DNA from: 2-01-FULL-33-17 sp964401705
GTDB lineage: Bacteria > Patescibacteriota > Minisyncoccia > Phycocordibacterales > UBA9973
Direction: 5' to 3'
DNA: 31,022 nucleotides
Assembly: GCA_964401705.1 (NCBI GenBank)
Contig: CAYNZJ010000010.1
Span: 1-31,022, forward strand
Each line of letters starts with the position of its first letter. Position 1 is the stretch's first letter. The notes beneath the pieces are model-generated. The model was not told the origin of the DNA. It ran no database searches and worked only from the letters and a program-made list of their open reading frames with translations. Shown here one piece after another: positions 7,340 through 13,579 of this stretch. The position numbers were made by a program, and so were the translations under genes.

Positions 7340-7346
7340 TCGTTAT

Positions 7347-7763
7347 ATGGCACATCTAGCAATTGATTATGGTAAAAAATACATTGGGCTTGCAGTTAGC
7401 GACCCAGATGGGGTTTTGGCATTTCCAGCAGGTGTAATAGCTAACAATGATAAAACCATAGACGTAATAATGGATTTAATTAAAGAAAAATATATCGATG
7501 TTATTGTAATTGGGGATTCAATTGACGAGCATGGAGAGAAAAACCATATTGCAAAATATGCTACAGAATTTGGAAATGAAATTAAAGAAAAATCTGGTTT
7601 ACCAGTTCATTATATAAATGAATCATTTACTTCATCTCACGCACGATTTACCTTTGATGATACAAAAATAAAAGGCCGAATTGATGCCAGTGCCGCAGCC
7701 TTAATTTTACAAAGATTTTTAGATAAACAAAAACAAAACACTATTGATAATTTTAATATTTAA
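7347..7763 (+). CDS. ruvX: Putative Holliday junction resolvase RuvX/YqgF
   Basis: A 138-residue RNase H-fold nuclease. The start MAHLAIDYGKKYIGLAVSD carries the first catalytic Asp in the family pattern DxGxxxIGLA. INESFTS supplies the second acidic residue and DASAAALILQRFLD the third. In E. coli this protein is needed for processing the 5' end of pre-16S rRNA; resolvase activity is reported for some homologues. The stand-alone tRNA-binding protein follows 16 nt later, so the two are probably cotranscribed. The start is set by family alignment and by the -10 box. Confidence 0.88.
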   Translation: MAHLAIDYGKKYIGLAVSDPDGVLAFPAGVIANNDKTIDVIMDLIKEKYIDVIVIGDSIDEHGEKNHIAKYATEFGNEIKEKSGLPVHYINESFTSSHARFTFDDTKIKGRIDASAAALILQRFLDKQKQNTIDNFNI

Positions 7764-7779
7764 AGTAATATAAATATAT

Positions 7780-8106
7780 ATGATATCTATCGACACATTT
7801 AAACAAACCGAAATCCGCATTGGTACAATAATAAATGCAGAAAAAATCGAAGGACTAGACAAAATCCTTAAATTAACTGTGGACCTGGGGGAAGAGGCTC
7901 ATCGTCAAATTCTATCCGGTATTGGACTAACTTTTACTAACCCTGAAGAATTAATTGGTAAACAATGTCCATTTGTAGCTAACCTTGAAACTAGAACTAT
8001 CAAAGGCATGGAGAGCCAAGGCATGATAATGGCTATGGGCGACCCTGAAAATGTAATACTGCTTAATCCAAACAAGCCAGTTGATCCGGGGACTTTGGTT
8101 GGTTAA
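7780..8106 (+). CDS. Stand-alone tRNA-binding (EMAP/MetG C-terminal-like) OB-fold protein
   Basis: A 108-residue OB-fold domain like the C-terminal dimerisation domain of bacterial methionyl-tRNA synthetase, and like CsaA and Trbp111. Typical features are the opening strand TEIRIGTIINAEKIEGLDKILKLTVDLG, described here only by its pattern R-x-G-x-I; the SGIG segment; and IKGMESQGMIMA, the loop that contacts the tRNA elbow. It probably acts as a general tRNA-binding or chaperone protein, or in trans for a MetRS that lacks this domain. It lies 16 nt after ruvX and is followed by the MazG-like gene, which has its own -10 box. Confidence 0.85.
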   Translation: MISIDTFKQTEIRIGTIINAEKIEGLDKILKLTVDLGEEAHRQILSGIGLTFTNPEELIGKQCPFVANLETRTIKGMESQGMIMAMGDPENVILLNPNKPVDPGTLVG

Positions 8107-8111
8107 TTTGT

Positions 8112-8123
8112 TATAATTATAAT
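8112..8123 (+). promoter_or_regulatory. Two overlapping TATAAT boxes upstream of the MazG-like gene
   Basis: TATAAT occurs at 8112-8117 and again at 8118-8123. Either would give a leader of only 12-18 nt before the ATG at 8143. Confidence 0.4.
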
Positions 8124-8142
8124 TATTATTAAATAAACAATT

Positions 8143-8472
8143 ATGGTTGATTTAAAAGAACTCCAAAAAGAAGTAATGCGCAACAAAATTGAGAAAGGTT
8201 TTAATACTACCGATGTTGCACTGGAATTTTGCCGAGCCCACGAAGAACTTTCCGAAGCATTTTCAAAGTTTAATAAAAACGAAGGTGGTGTAGCGGAAGA
8301 ATTTGCAGATGTGGCAATATTTCTTCTTGGAATGTGTGAAATCTTGGGATATGATTTAGAAGATGAATTAGTTAAAAAAATAGAAACTAATAAAAATCGT
8401 AAATATATAAAAAGTAAATCACCAGATGGTAAAGATATTTTTATAAGAGTAAAATCAGATATTGATCCATAA
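8143..8472 (+). CDS. MazG-like nucleotide pyrophosphohydrolase
   Basis: A 109-residue all-alpha NTP pyrophosphohydrolase. AHEELSEAF and EEFADVAIFLLG match the EExxE and ExxD metal-binding motifs of the MazG/dUTPase/dCTPase superfamily. These enzymes cut (d)NTP to (d)NMP and pyrophosphate. The single-domain form and its position, tail to tail with the ThyA-family gene, suggest a dCTPase- or dUTPase-like role that supplies the deoxymonophosphate for thymidylate formation. That is inference; sequence alone does not set the base. It ends at a terminator shared with the ThyA-family gene. Confidence 0.8.
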   Translation: MVDLKELQKEVMRNKIEKGFNTTDVALEFCRAHEELSEAFSKFNKNEGGVAEEFADVAIFLLGMCEILGYDLEDELVKKIETNKNRKYIKSKSPDGKDIFIRVKSDIDP

Positions 8473-8473
8473 A

Positions 8474-8501
8474 TAAAAACCTCGACTAATCGAGGTTTTT
8501 A
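8474..8501. terminator. Bidirectional terminator between the MazG-like and ThyA-family genes
   Basis: A perfect 12-bp stem (8474-8485 with 8490-8501) with a CTAA loop; A residues on the left and T residues on the right make it work in both directions for the convergent genes. Confidence 0.9.
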
Positions 8502-8503
8502 TT

Positions 8504-9337
8504 TTACAAAGTAATTGTTAATCCTTCAATAGCTGGCATTGGATTATATTTTTCTTGTATTGGTTCTAAAATTTCTTTTATTAAATCCTCATCCAATTTC
8601 ATTGCTCGGTTATAAGTATTTTCTGGCAATGTTATATGGATATTAGGATGGTCGTTTGTTCTTGAAATAATTTCATTTGCCCCATCATAATGATTATCAT
8701 AAATATGAGCGTTTGAAATACTATGAGTATATATACCTGGTCTTACATTTAATTTTTGAGCTAAGATGCAAAGCAGTAATGAAAAACCAAAAGTATCAAA
8801 AGGGGTCCCTAATATCATATCGTTGGATCTTATAATATTGTGTAAATGCAGTCGCCCACCAATGATGTTTACTGTAAAAGTATAAGGGCAAGGAACATTT
8901 TTTTTAGGTATGCCACCATAGCCATCTTCTCTTGGGTCCCAAGTAACTACAACTCCATGGCGAGAGCTTGGGTCCTCTTCTAATAATTTTACTAGTTCAC
9001 CTAATTGGTCTCGCCCAAATGCATGACGCCAACGGTAACCATATGCAGTTGTAAGTGTGCCATCTTCTTCCATAAAAGCATCCCACATTTTTGTAAATTT
9101 TCTTAAAAAAGTCGTGTCTTTTTCACCACTTATAAACCATACCATCTCAGATATTGCTGATTTAAATGGGTTCTTCCGAAGCGTTAGTATAGGGAATCCA
9201 TCACGCTCGATATCAATTTGGAATTGAACTCCCGGCAATGCCTTTGTTTTTTTACCAGTTCGAACGTTTAGTTCTTCAATACCATTTTCCATGATATTTT
9301 TTAGTATATTTTTGTAGATTTCATCAAACTTTGTCAT
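8504..9337 (-). CDS. ThyA-family (thymidylate synthase / dCMP methylase-like) enzyme
   Basis: A 277-residue protein with the full fold of folate-dependent thymidylate synthase: Glu64 (SEMVWF), Tyr99 in AYGYRWR, nucleophile Cys150 in NVPCPY, Arg170-Ser171-x-Asp173 (RSND), and His211/Tyr213 in NAHIY. It transfers a one-carbon unit from methylene-THF to C5 of a pyrimidine deoxymonophosphate. The base-reading Asn of thymidylate synthase (E. coli Asn177, in PFN) is Asp181 here (PFD). T4 dCMP hydroxymethylase has Asp at the same place, and Asn-to-Asp in L. casei ThyA gives a dCMP methylase. Other differences are PCP for PCH and SRH for SRR in the phosphate site. Plain dUMP activity is not excluded. 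The gene is divergent from the deaminase gene. Confidence 0.8.
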   Translation of the reverse strand: MTKFDEIYKNILKNIMENGIEELNVRTGKKTKALPGVQFQIDIERDGFPILTLRKNPFKSAISEMVWFISGEKDTTFLRKFTKMWDAFMEEDGTLTTAYGYRWRHAFGRDQLGELVKLLEEDPSSRHGVVVTWDPREDGYGGIPKKNVPCPYTFTVNIIGGRLHLHNIIRSNDMILGTPFDTFGFSLLLCILAQKLNVRPGIYTHSISNAHIYDNHYDGANEIISRTNDHPNIHITLPENTYNRAMKLDEDLIKEILEPIQEKYNPMPAIEGLTITL

Positions 9338-9343
9338 GTTGTG

Positions 9344-9349
9344 ATTATA
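9344..9349 (-). promoter_or_regulatory. -10 box (TATAAT, minus strand) for the ThyA-family gene
   Basis: On the minus strand TATAAT ends 6 nt before the ATG at 9337. It lies back to back with the deaminase promoter; the two start codons are only 53 nt apart. Confidence 0.6.
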
Positions 9350-9360
9350 GCAAAGCTGTG

Positions 9361-9384
9361 TATAATGAGCAAAAATGTTATCAT
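9361..9384 (+). promoter_or_regulatory. -10 boxes for the deaminase gene
   Basis: TATAAT lies at 9361-9366 and TATCAT at 9379-9384, the latter ending 6 nt before the ATG at 9391. Both lie downstream of the upstream in-frame start at 9331, which would overlap the ThyA-family gene, so 9391 is preferred. Confidence 0.45.
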
Positions 9385-9390
9385 AATCTT

Positions 9391-9894
9391 ATGAGTATAA
9401 AATATCCATATTTACCTAAAGGTAGAGAAATAAAATATGTTGATGAACATAATAAGTTCATAATACTAGCTAAAGAAACTGCCAGCCGTTCAAAAGATCA
9501 AAGCACTCCAACTGGAGCAGTGTCTGTTATTGGTATTACTGAAATTGCTATGGCTAGTAATAAGCCTCCTATATCTAATAAAAGCTTAGTAAGACTTCAT
9601 AAAAAATATTGCATCCGAAGAATTTTTAAAATCCCTTCCGGTCAAAAATATTGGATGTGTCCCGGATGTGCTGGATCTGAAAATCATGCAGAATATCGTG
9701 TTGCACAAGAGATGATGCAAAAAGGAATTCGTGATTTTGATTTGTATCTTTGGGGGCACTGGTGGTGTTGCCAACCTTGCTGGGATAAGATGATCGAAGC
9801 AGGGGTTAAAGATGTATATTTACTTGAAAATAGTGAAATATTATTTAACCCAGAAAAAACTGGAAACATTATTGGTTGTCAATTCAGTAATTAA
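9391..9894 (+). CDS. dCMP/cytidine deaminase-family protein
   Basis: A 167-residue zinc deaminase. His99-Ala-Glu101 (NHAEYR) gives the first zinc ligand and the proton-shuttling Glu; Cys127-x-x-Cys130 (CCQPC) gives the other two ligands, followed by DKMIEAGVKDVYL as in dCMP deaminases. TPTGAV near residue 40 is the usual substrate strand. The segment between carries an insertion with Cys74, Cys90 and Cys93 (CPGC), which may bind a second zinc, as a separate zinc site does in T4 dCMP deaminase. The likely reaction is dCMP, or 5-methyl-dCMP, to the uracil or thymine nucleotide. It is divergent from the ThyA-family gene and convergent with DHFR. Confidence 0.75.
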   Translation: MSIKYPYLPKGREIKYVDEHNKFIILAKETASRSKDQSTPTGAVSVIGITEIAMASNKPPISNKSLVRLHKKYCIRRIFKIPSGQKYWMCPGCAGSENHAEYRVAQEMMQKGIRDFDLYLWGHWWCCQPCWDKMIEAGVKDVYLLENSEILFNPEKTGNIIGCQFSN

Positions 9895-9911
9895 ATAAAT
9901 TTAAATAAAAT

Positions 9912-9943
9912 AAAAACCTGTAGAATTTCTACAGGGTTTTTTT
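9912..9943. terminator. Bidirectional terminator between the deaminase gene and folA
   Basis: CCTGTAGAA (9917-9925) pairs with TTCTACAGG (9927-9935), flanked by A and T runs. The TAG stop of the minus-strand folA gene (9929-9931) lies inside the stem. Confidence 0.8.
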
Positions 9944-10441
9944 ATAAACTACAAAATCAAAATCAAAATCATGCTCTGGATCTTTTTCATGACGTATGCG
10001 CGAAATTTCTTTAAAAATATTTTTGTCCCATTCTGGGAAAAAAGTATCTGCATAAGGAAATGATCCAGCAACTTCGGTTAAATAAATTGTATCAACATAT
10101 GGTAATGATTGGCGGTATACATCACCACCACCAATTACAAAAATTTCTTCACTAAATTCTGGATTATTTTTTTGAAAGTCTTTTGCTTTTTCTAATGCAT
10201 CTTCAAAACTTTTAGCTGTAATAACATCATCATGACTCCATTCATCTTGGCTAGTTATAACTATTGATTTTCGGCGGGGTAGCGGGCGACCAATGGATTC
10301 AAAAGTCTTTCGGCCCATAATCATAATTTTACCAATGGTGTTTTCTTTGAAAAAATTAAAGTCTTTCGGTAAATGCCAAAGAAGCGACCCGGATTTACCC
10401 AGTTCACGATTCTGACCAATAGCTGCAATTATAGATAACAT
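9929..10441 (-). CDS. folA: Dihydrofolate reductase
   Basis: A 170-residue DHFR that reduces dihydrofolate to tetrahydrofolate with NADPH. It has the family's opening strand (MLSIIAAIGQNRELGKSG), the LLWHLPKDFNFF segment with the catalytic Asp at the E. coli Asp27 position, IMGRKTFESIGRPLPRR, and VIGGGDVY for NADPH binding. Length and motifs are normal. Because ThyA methylation oxidises THF to DHF, a DHFR beside a ThyA-family gene suggests a methylating reaction: hydroxymethylases do not produce DHF. The minus-strand promoter is TTGGAA, 18 nt, TATAAT, with the -10 ending 6 nt before the ATG. Confidence 0.93.
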   Translation of the reverse strand: MLSIIAAIGQNRELGKSGSLLWHLPKDFNFFKENTIGKIMIMGRKTFESIGRPLPRRKSIVITSQDEWSHDDVITAKSFEDALEKAKDFQKNNPEFSEEIFVIGGGDVYRQSLPYVDTIYLTEVAGSFPYADTFFPEWDKNIFKEISRIRHEKDPEHDFDFDFVVYKKTL

Positions 10442-10447
10442 GGGTAT

Positions 10448-10477
10448 ATTATAGCTCTAAAATCAATCATTTTCCAA
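10448..10477 (-). promoter_or_regulatory. folA promoter, leaderless geometry
   Basis: On the minus strand a -35 TTGGAA is followed after 18 nt by TATAAT (10448-10453), which ends 6 nt before the ATG at 10441. Confidence 0.55.
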
Positions 10478-10502
10478 GCCTTTCTTTTAGGTTTATAAGT
10501 GT

Positions 10503-10522
10503 TATAATTAGTCTATTATAAT
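10503..10522 (+). promoter_or_regulatory. Two TATAAT boxes upstream of glyA
   Basis: TATAAT occurs at 10503-10508 and 10517-10522. Either gives a glyA leader of roughly 55-75 nt, unlike the leaderless genes around it. I see no good -35 hexamer. Confidence 0.4.
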
Positions 10523-10546
10523 AACAAAAAATACTATGATTTAACT

Positions 10547-10625
10547 CTTCAGCTTTTATATTATTAATTTAACTAATTCATTTATATGGTAGACAAACAA
10601 ATAGAAAATCTAATAAAAGCTGAAG
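10547..10625 (+). promoter_or_regulatory. Perfect 13-bp inverted repeat around the glyA start codon
   Basis: CTTCAGCTTTTAT (10547-10559) in the leader is the exact reverse complement of ATAAAAGCTGAAG (10613-10625) in codons 10-14. Pairing would place the ATG at 10586 in a 53-nt loop. It could act on translation or mRNA stability. Confidence 0.4.
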
Positions 10626-11806
10626 ATAAGCGCCAAAAGAGCGTTATTAATTTAATTGCTTCGGAAAACATTGTTAGTAATGATGTATTAACTGCACTAG
10701 GCTCAATACTACAAAACAAATATGCCGAGGGTTACCCCGGACGCCGTTATTACGGTGGAAACGAAGTAATCGACAAGGTTGAGAATCTTTGTATTGAAAG
10801 AGCTTTAAAACTTTTTGGATTAAATGCAAAAAATTGGCATGTAAATGTCCAAGCCCTCTCTGGGTCACCAGCAAATTTTGCAATATACAGTGCACTTGTT
10901 CCGCCTGTTTTTGGGAAAGATGGAAAACCAACTAAAAAAATAATGGGGATGAAATTAACTAGTGGTGGGCATCTTACCCATGGACATCCATTATCAATGA
11001 CAGGAAAACTTTGGAAACCAATTCAATTTGAACTTGATTCCAAAACTGAAATGATTGATTACAAATATTTAGAAGAGTTAGCTAAAAAAGAAAAGCCCGA
11101 CATTATTGTAGCTGGGTTTACAGCTTATCCACGGACTGTGGACTTTAAAAAATTCCGCAAAATCGCAAATGCATGTGGGGCATTACTACATGTTGATATG
11201 TCCCACTTTGCAGGATTAGTTGCGGGCGGTGCATACCCAAGTCCTTTTCCTTATGCGGATTCTGTAATGACTACAACTCATAAATCTCTTCGTGGTCCAC
11301 GGCATGCATTAATGTTTGTTAAAAAAGATAAACGAGAATTTGATAAAAAGTTAGATAAAATGGTAATACCAGGATTATTTGGTGGTCCACATGAAAATAC
11401 AATTGCCGCAGTAGCGGTGGCACTTAAAGAAGCAGATACAGCTAAATTTAAATCATACGCTAAACAAGTTGTTAAAAATGCGCAGGCATTAGCTGTGGAA
11501 CTTCAAAAATTAGGTTGGCATATTATTTCTGGCGGGACAGATTCACACTTGATATTAATGGATACATACATGGGTGGAGTTGTAAATTCACTTGGTGCTG
11601 GAAATGTACCGGGATCAGTTGCAAGTAAAAAGTTAGAAAAGGCCGGAATCATTGTAAATATGAATACTATCCCCGGCGACCCACGATCTGTTATGGATCC
11701 ATCCGGCATCCGCCTTGGAACTTGTGCGGAAACAACCCGCGGAAAGAAAGAAAAAGATATGATAGCAATTGCAAGAAGGATCGACAAAATTTTAAGAGGT
11801 AAATAA
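10586..11806 (+). CDS. glyA: Serine hydroxymethyltransferase
   Basis: A 406-residue PLP enzyme that turns serine and THF into glycine and 5,10-methylene-THF, the one-carbon donor for the ThyA-family enzyme. The start has INLIASENIVS and the YAEGYPGRRYYGG substrate segment; TTTHKSLRGPR carries the PLP-binding lysine; SGIRLGT with TTRG closes the active site. Several usually constant positions differ: GHPLSMTGK for GSPVNFSGK, FTAYPRTVDF for SAYPRIIDF, DMSHFAGL for DMAHIAGL, and GTCAETTRG for GTPAMTTRG. The enzyme is therefore a divergent branch, but the catalytic core is complete. A long leader and an inverted repeat precede it. Confidence 0.92.
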   Translation: MVDKQIENLIKAEDKRQKSVINLIASENIVSNDVLTALGSILQNKYAEGYPGRRYYGGNEVIDKVENLCIERALKLFGLNAKNWHVNVQALSGSPANFAIYSALVPPVFGKDGKPTKKIMGMKLTSGGHLTHGHPLSMTGKLWKPIQFELDSKTEMIDYKYLEELAKKEKPDIIVAGFTAYPRTVDFKKFRKIANACGALLHVDMSHFAGLVAGGAYPSPFPYADSVMTTTHKSLRGPRHALMFVKKDKREFDKKLDKMVIPGLFGGPHENTIAAVAVALKEADTAKFKSYAKQVVKNAQALAVELQKLGWHIISGGTDSHLILMDTYMGGVVNSLGAGNVPGSVASKKLEKAGIIVNMNTIPGDPRSVMDPSGIRLGTCAETTRGKKEKDMIAIARRIDKILRGK

Positions 11807-11816
11807 AATATAATTT

Positions 11817-12083
11817 ATGCCATATATAAAAAAAGAACAAAGACCAAAAATTGACGAATTATTAAACCCAATTATTGATCATATAAAAAATCTTGATTTA
11901 GAAGATCAAGATGGCTCTATTAACTATGCTGTAACTAAAATAATTAAACATGTCTATCCAGAAAAATATTTCCATTACAATAGAGCCCTTGGGGTTTTAA
12001 GTGCAATACAATTGGAATTGTATCGTCATATAATTGGTCCTTATGAAGATAAAAAAATCCAAGAAAATGGAGATGTTGAATAA
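11817..12083 (+). CDS. Small conserved protein, possibly DUF6899 family
   Basis: An 88-residue acidic, helical protein without signal or membrane segments. The end, IIGPYEDKKIQENGDVE, and the middle NRALGVLSAIQLELYRH match a small uncharacterised family I associate with DUF6899 (typical ending PYEDxKIxENGDV); this assignment is from memory. It starts 10 nt after the glyA stop, and a TATAAT (11809-11814) lies just 2 nt before its ATG, too close for normal initiation there. It probably belongs to the glyA transcript. Function unknown; the context suggests a link to nucleotide or folate metabolism. Confidence 0.7.
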   Translation: MPYIKKEQRPKIDELLNPIIDHIKNLDLEDQDGSINYAVTKIIKHVYPEKYFHYNRALGVLSAIQLELYRHIIGPYEDKKIQENGDVE

Positions 12084-12109
12084 ATAATTAAAAGACCAAC
12101 TAATTAATC

Positions 12110-12550
12110 ATGTCTAATCCAATTACAGGTGTTGCATCAAATGGTAAGCTATTACATTATTCGGTAGGTGCGGTGATTGAGCATAATGGAAAATATCTTT
12201 TAATTGATAGAAAAGAAATTCCTTTAGGTTTTGCTGGTTTGGCAGGACATATTGACGAGGGAGAAGAAGTCGATAATGCAATAGCTCGAGAAGTTGAAGA
12301 AGAATCTGGATTAAAAGTAATTAGCAAAGAACTTCTATTTGAAGAAGAAATTCTTTGGAACTATTGTGAAATTGCTCCAGCTCACAAATGGAGACTTTAT
12401 TCTTGTATTGTTGAAGGTGAAGTTAGGCAAAATACATTAGAAACAAAATCTATAGGTTGGTATACCTCAGATGAAATGCAAAATATGAATCTTGAACCAG
12501 TTTGGCGATATTGGTTTGAAAAATTAGAAATTATAAGTCCTAAAATTTAA
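12110..12550 (+). CDS. Nudix hydrolase 1
   Basis: A 146-residue protein with a complete Nudix box, GHIDEGEEVDNAIAREVEEE followed by SG, near residues 43-65 (pattern GX5EX7REUXEEXGU). The N-terminal strand has VGAVIEHNGKYLLIDRK. Nudix enzymes hydrolyse nucleoside diphosphates linked to another moiety, including damaged or surplus (d)NTPs and nucleotide sugars. The substrate cannot be named. Residues 95-105 (CEIAPAHKWRLYSC) hold two Cys and a His that are not part of the box. It is the first of three Nudix genes in a row, with 2 nt to the next. Confidence 0.85.
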   Translation: MSNPITGVASNGKLLHYSVGAVIEHNGKYLLIDRKEIPLGFAGLAGHIDEGEEVDNAIAREVEEESGLKVISKELLFEEEILWNYCEIAPAHKWRLYSCIVEGEVRQNTLETKSIGWYTSDEMQNMNLEPVWRYWFEKLEIISPKI

Positions 12551-12552
12551 TT

Positions 12553-12978
12553 ATGGAAACGCCACAAATAAAAGTTGGAGTCGGGGTAATGATTTTTAAA
12601 GATGGTAAAGTCTTGATGACCAAACGCAAATCTTTGCATGGTCAAGGCGAATATTCTTTTCCTGGTGGGCATATTGAATATATGGAATCATTTGAAGATG
12701 CAGTACATAGAGAAGTTATGGAAGAAGCCGGAATTAAAATAAAAAATCTTAAATTCCTTCATGTTGCGAATGTATTGTTTTATAAACCAAAACATTATAT
12801 TAACACTTGTTTTACTGCTGACTGGGAAAGTGGAGTTCCGCAAATTATGGAGTCAGAAAAAAGTGAAGATTGGAACTGGTACGATTTGAATGATTTACCT
12901 AGTCCAATTTTTCGCCAGTCATTACTTGCCATAGAATCGTACACCACAGGTAAAAATTATTATAATGAAATAAAATAA
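12553..12978 (+). CDS. Nudix hydrolase 2 (MutT-like)
   Basis: A 141-residue Nudix protein; the box is GHIEYMESFEDAVHREVMEE with AG following, near residues 38-59. The preceding VGVGVMIFKDGKVLMTKRK and the spacing are as in MutT/NUDT15-like pyrophosphatases that clean (d)NTP pools. The gene begins 2 nt after the first Nudix stop and ends 1 nt before the third starts, so the three are surely one transcript and probably translationally coupled. It is clearly different in sequence from its two neighbours, so this is not a recent tandem duplication. Confidence 0.87.
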   Translation: METPQIKVGVGVMIFKDGKVLMTKRKSLHGQGEYSFPGGHIEYMESFEDAVHREVMEEAGIKIKNLKFLHVANVLFYKPKHYINTCFTADWESGVPQIMESEKSEDWNWYDLNDLPSPIFRQSLLAIESYTTGKNYYNEIK

Positions 12979-12979
12979 C

Positions 12980-13444
12980 ATGCCGCATATTCACGAAAAG
13001 ATAGATTTTACAGTAGAAGTATTTGTTGTTCATAAAAACAAAGTTCTTCTTCGGATGCATGATAAATTTAAATATTGGCTTTCTGTTGGTGGACATATTG
13101 AATTAGACGAGGACCCAACAGAGGCCGCAATTCGTGAAGTTAAGGAAGAAGTCGGGCTTGATATTAAAATCGTTGGTTATAATGGTCCTAATTTTCAGAC
13201 GGATGATTTTAAATCCTTAGTTGGTCCAAAATATTTATGTAGACATATTGTAAATGATATACATGAACATGTTTGTTTTGTTTATTTTGCAACAACAGAC
13301 ACTGATACAGTAGCTGACTCTATTTTAGATCATGAAAAAGGATCTGATACCAAATGGTTTAGTATAGAAGATTTAGAAAATTCAGAACTTGTCCCAAATG
13401 TTAAATTTTATGCAATTGAAGCATTAAAAGAATTAGCTAAATGA
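12980..13444 (+). CDS. Nudix hydrolase 3
   Basis: A 154-residue Nudix protein with the box GHIELDEDPTEAAIREVKEE plus VG near residues 35-56, after VEVFVVHKNKVLLRMHDKF. The C-terminal half has a His-rich strand (LCRHIVNDIHEHVCF) and ends with a family-like WFSIEDLEN. Substrate unknown. It ends with a TGA stop (13442-13444), which shows that TGA is not reassigned here. A TATAAT three nt downstream marks a new transcription unit. Confidence 0.85.
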   Translation: MPHIHEKIDFTVEVFVVHKNKVLLRMHDKFKYWLSVGGHIELDEDPTEAAIREVKEEVGLDIKIVGYNGPNFQTDDFKSLVGPKYLCRHIVNDIHEHVCFVYFATTDTDTVADSILDHEKGSDTKWFSIEDLENSELVPNVKFYAIEALKELAK

Positions 13445-13446
13445 GG

Positions 13447-13452
13447 TATAAT
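13447..13452 (+). promoter_or_regulatory. -10 box (TATAAT) before a short open frame
   Basis: TATAAT ends 6 nt before the ATG at 13459, the same geometry as the leaderless genes in this window. Confidence 0.45.
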
Positions 13453-13458
13453 AGTTAC

Positions 13459-13575
13459 ATGGATCCTGTTAAAAGTCATTTAATTAATTTGAGTTACATA
13501 CAATACATTATGATTATATCTTTTAATAAATTATTAATTAATAAAGGACGCCCTACAAAGTTGGGCTACTTCTAA
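13459..13575 (+). CDS. Possible leaderless 38-codon open frame upstream of a membrane protein gene
   Basis: The frame starts with MDPVKSHLINLSYIQY and ends KLGYF, with TAA at 13573-13575, only 4 nt before the ATG at 13580. I find no family. Its support is positional: a perfect TATAAT 6 nt before the ATG, and a stop placed for translational coupling to the next gene. It could equally be an untranslated leader that contains GCCC-N9-GGGC (13550-13566), a possible hairpin. Confidence 0.3.
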   Translation: MDPVKSHLINLSYIQYIMIISFNKLLINKGRPTKLGYF

Positions 13576-13579
13576 CGGG

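Noticed and set aside
7215..7346. N-terminal extension of RuvX by 44 residues
   Set aside because: The extension runs through the tRNA-Arg gene, does not resemble the family, and the -10 box points to the ATG at 7347.
9331..9390. Upstream start of the deaminase gene at 9331
   Set aside because: It overlaps the ThyA-family gene and lies upstream of both -10 boxes; the family-like sequence begins after 9391.
13442..13444. Possible reassignment of TGA (as in Gracilibacteria and Absconditabacteria)
   Set aside because: The third Nudix gene ends at TGA at the length expected for the family, a promoter follows at once, and no conserved gene has an in-frame TGA. The standard code fits.
12110..13444. 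Recent tandem triplication of one Nudix gene
   Set aside because: Outside the Nudix box the three proteins share little, so they are old paralogues or separately acquired genes.
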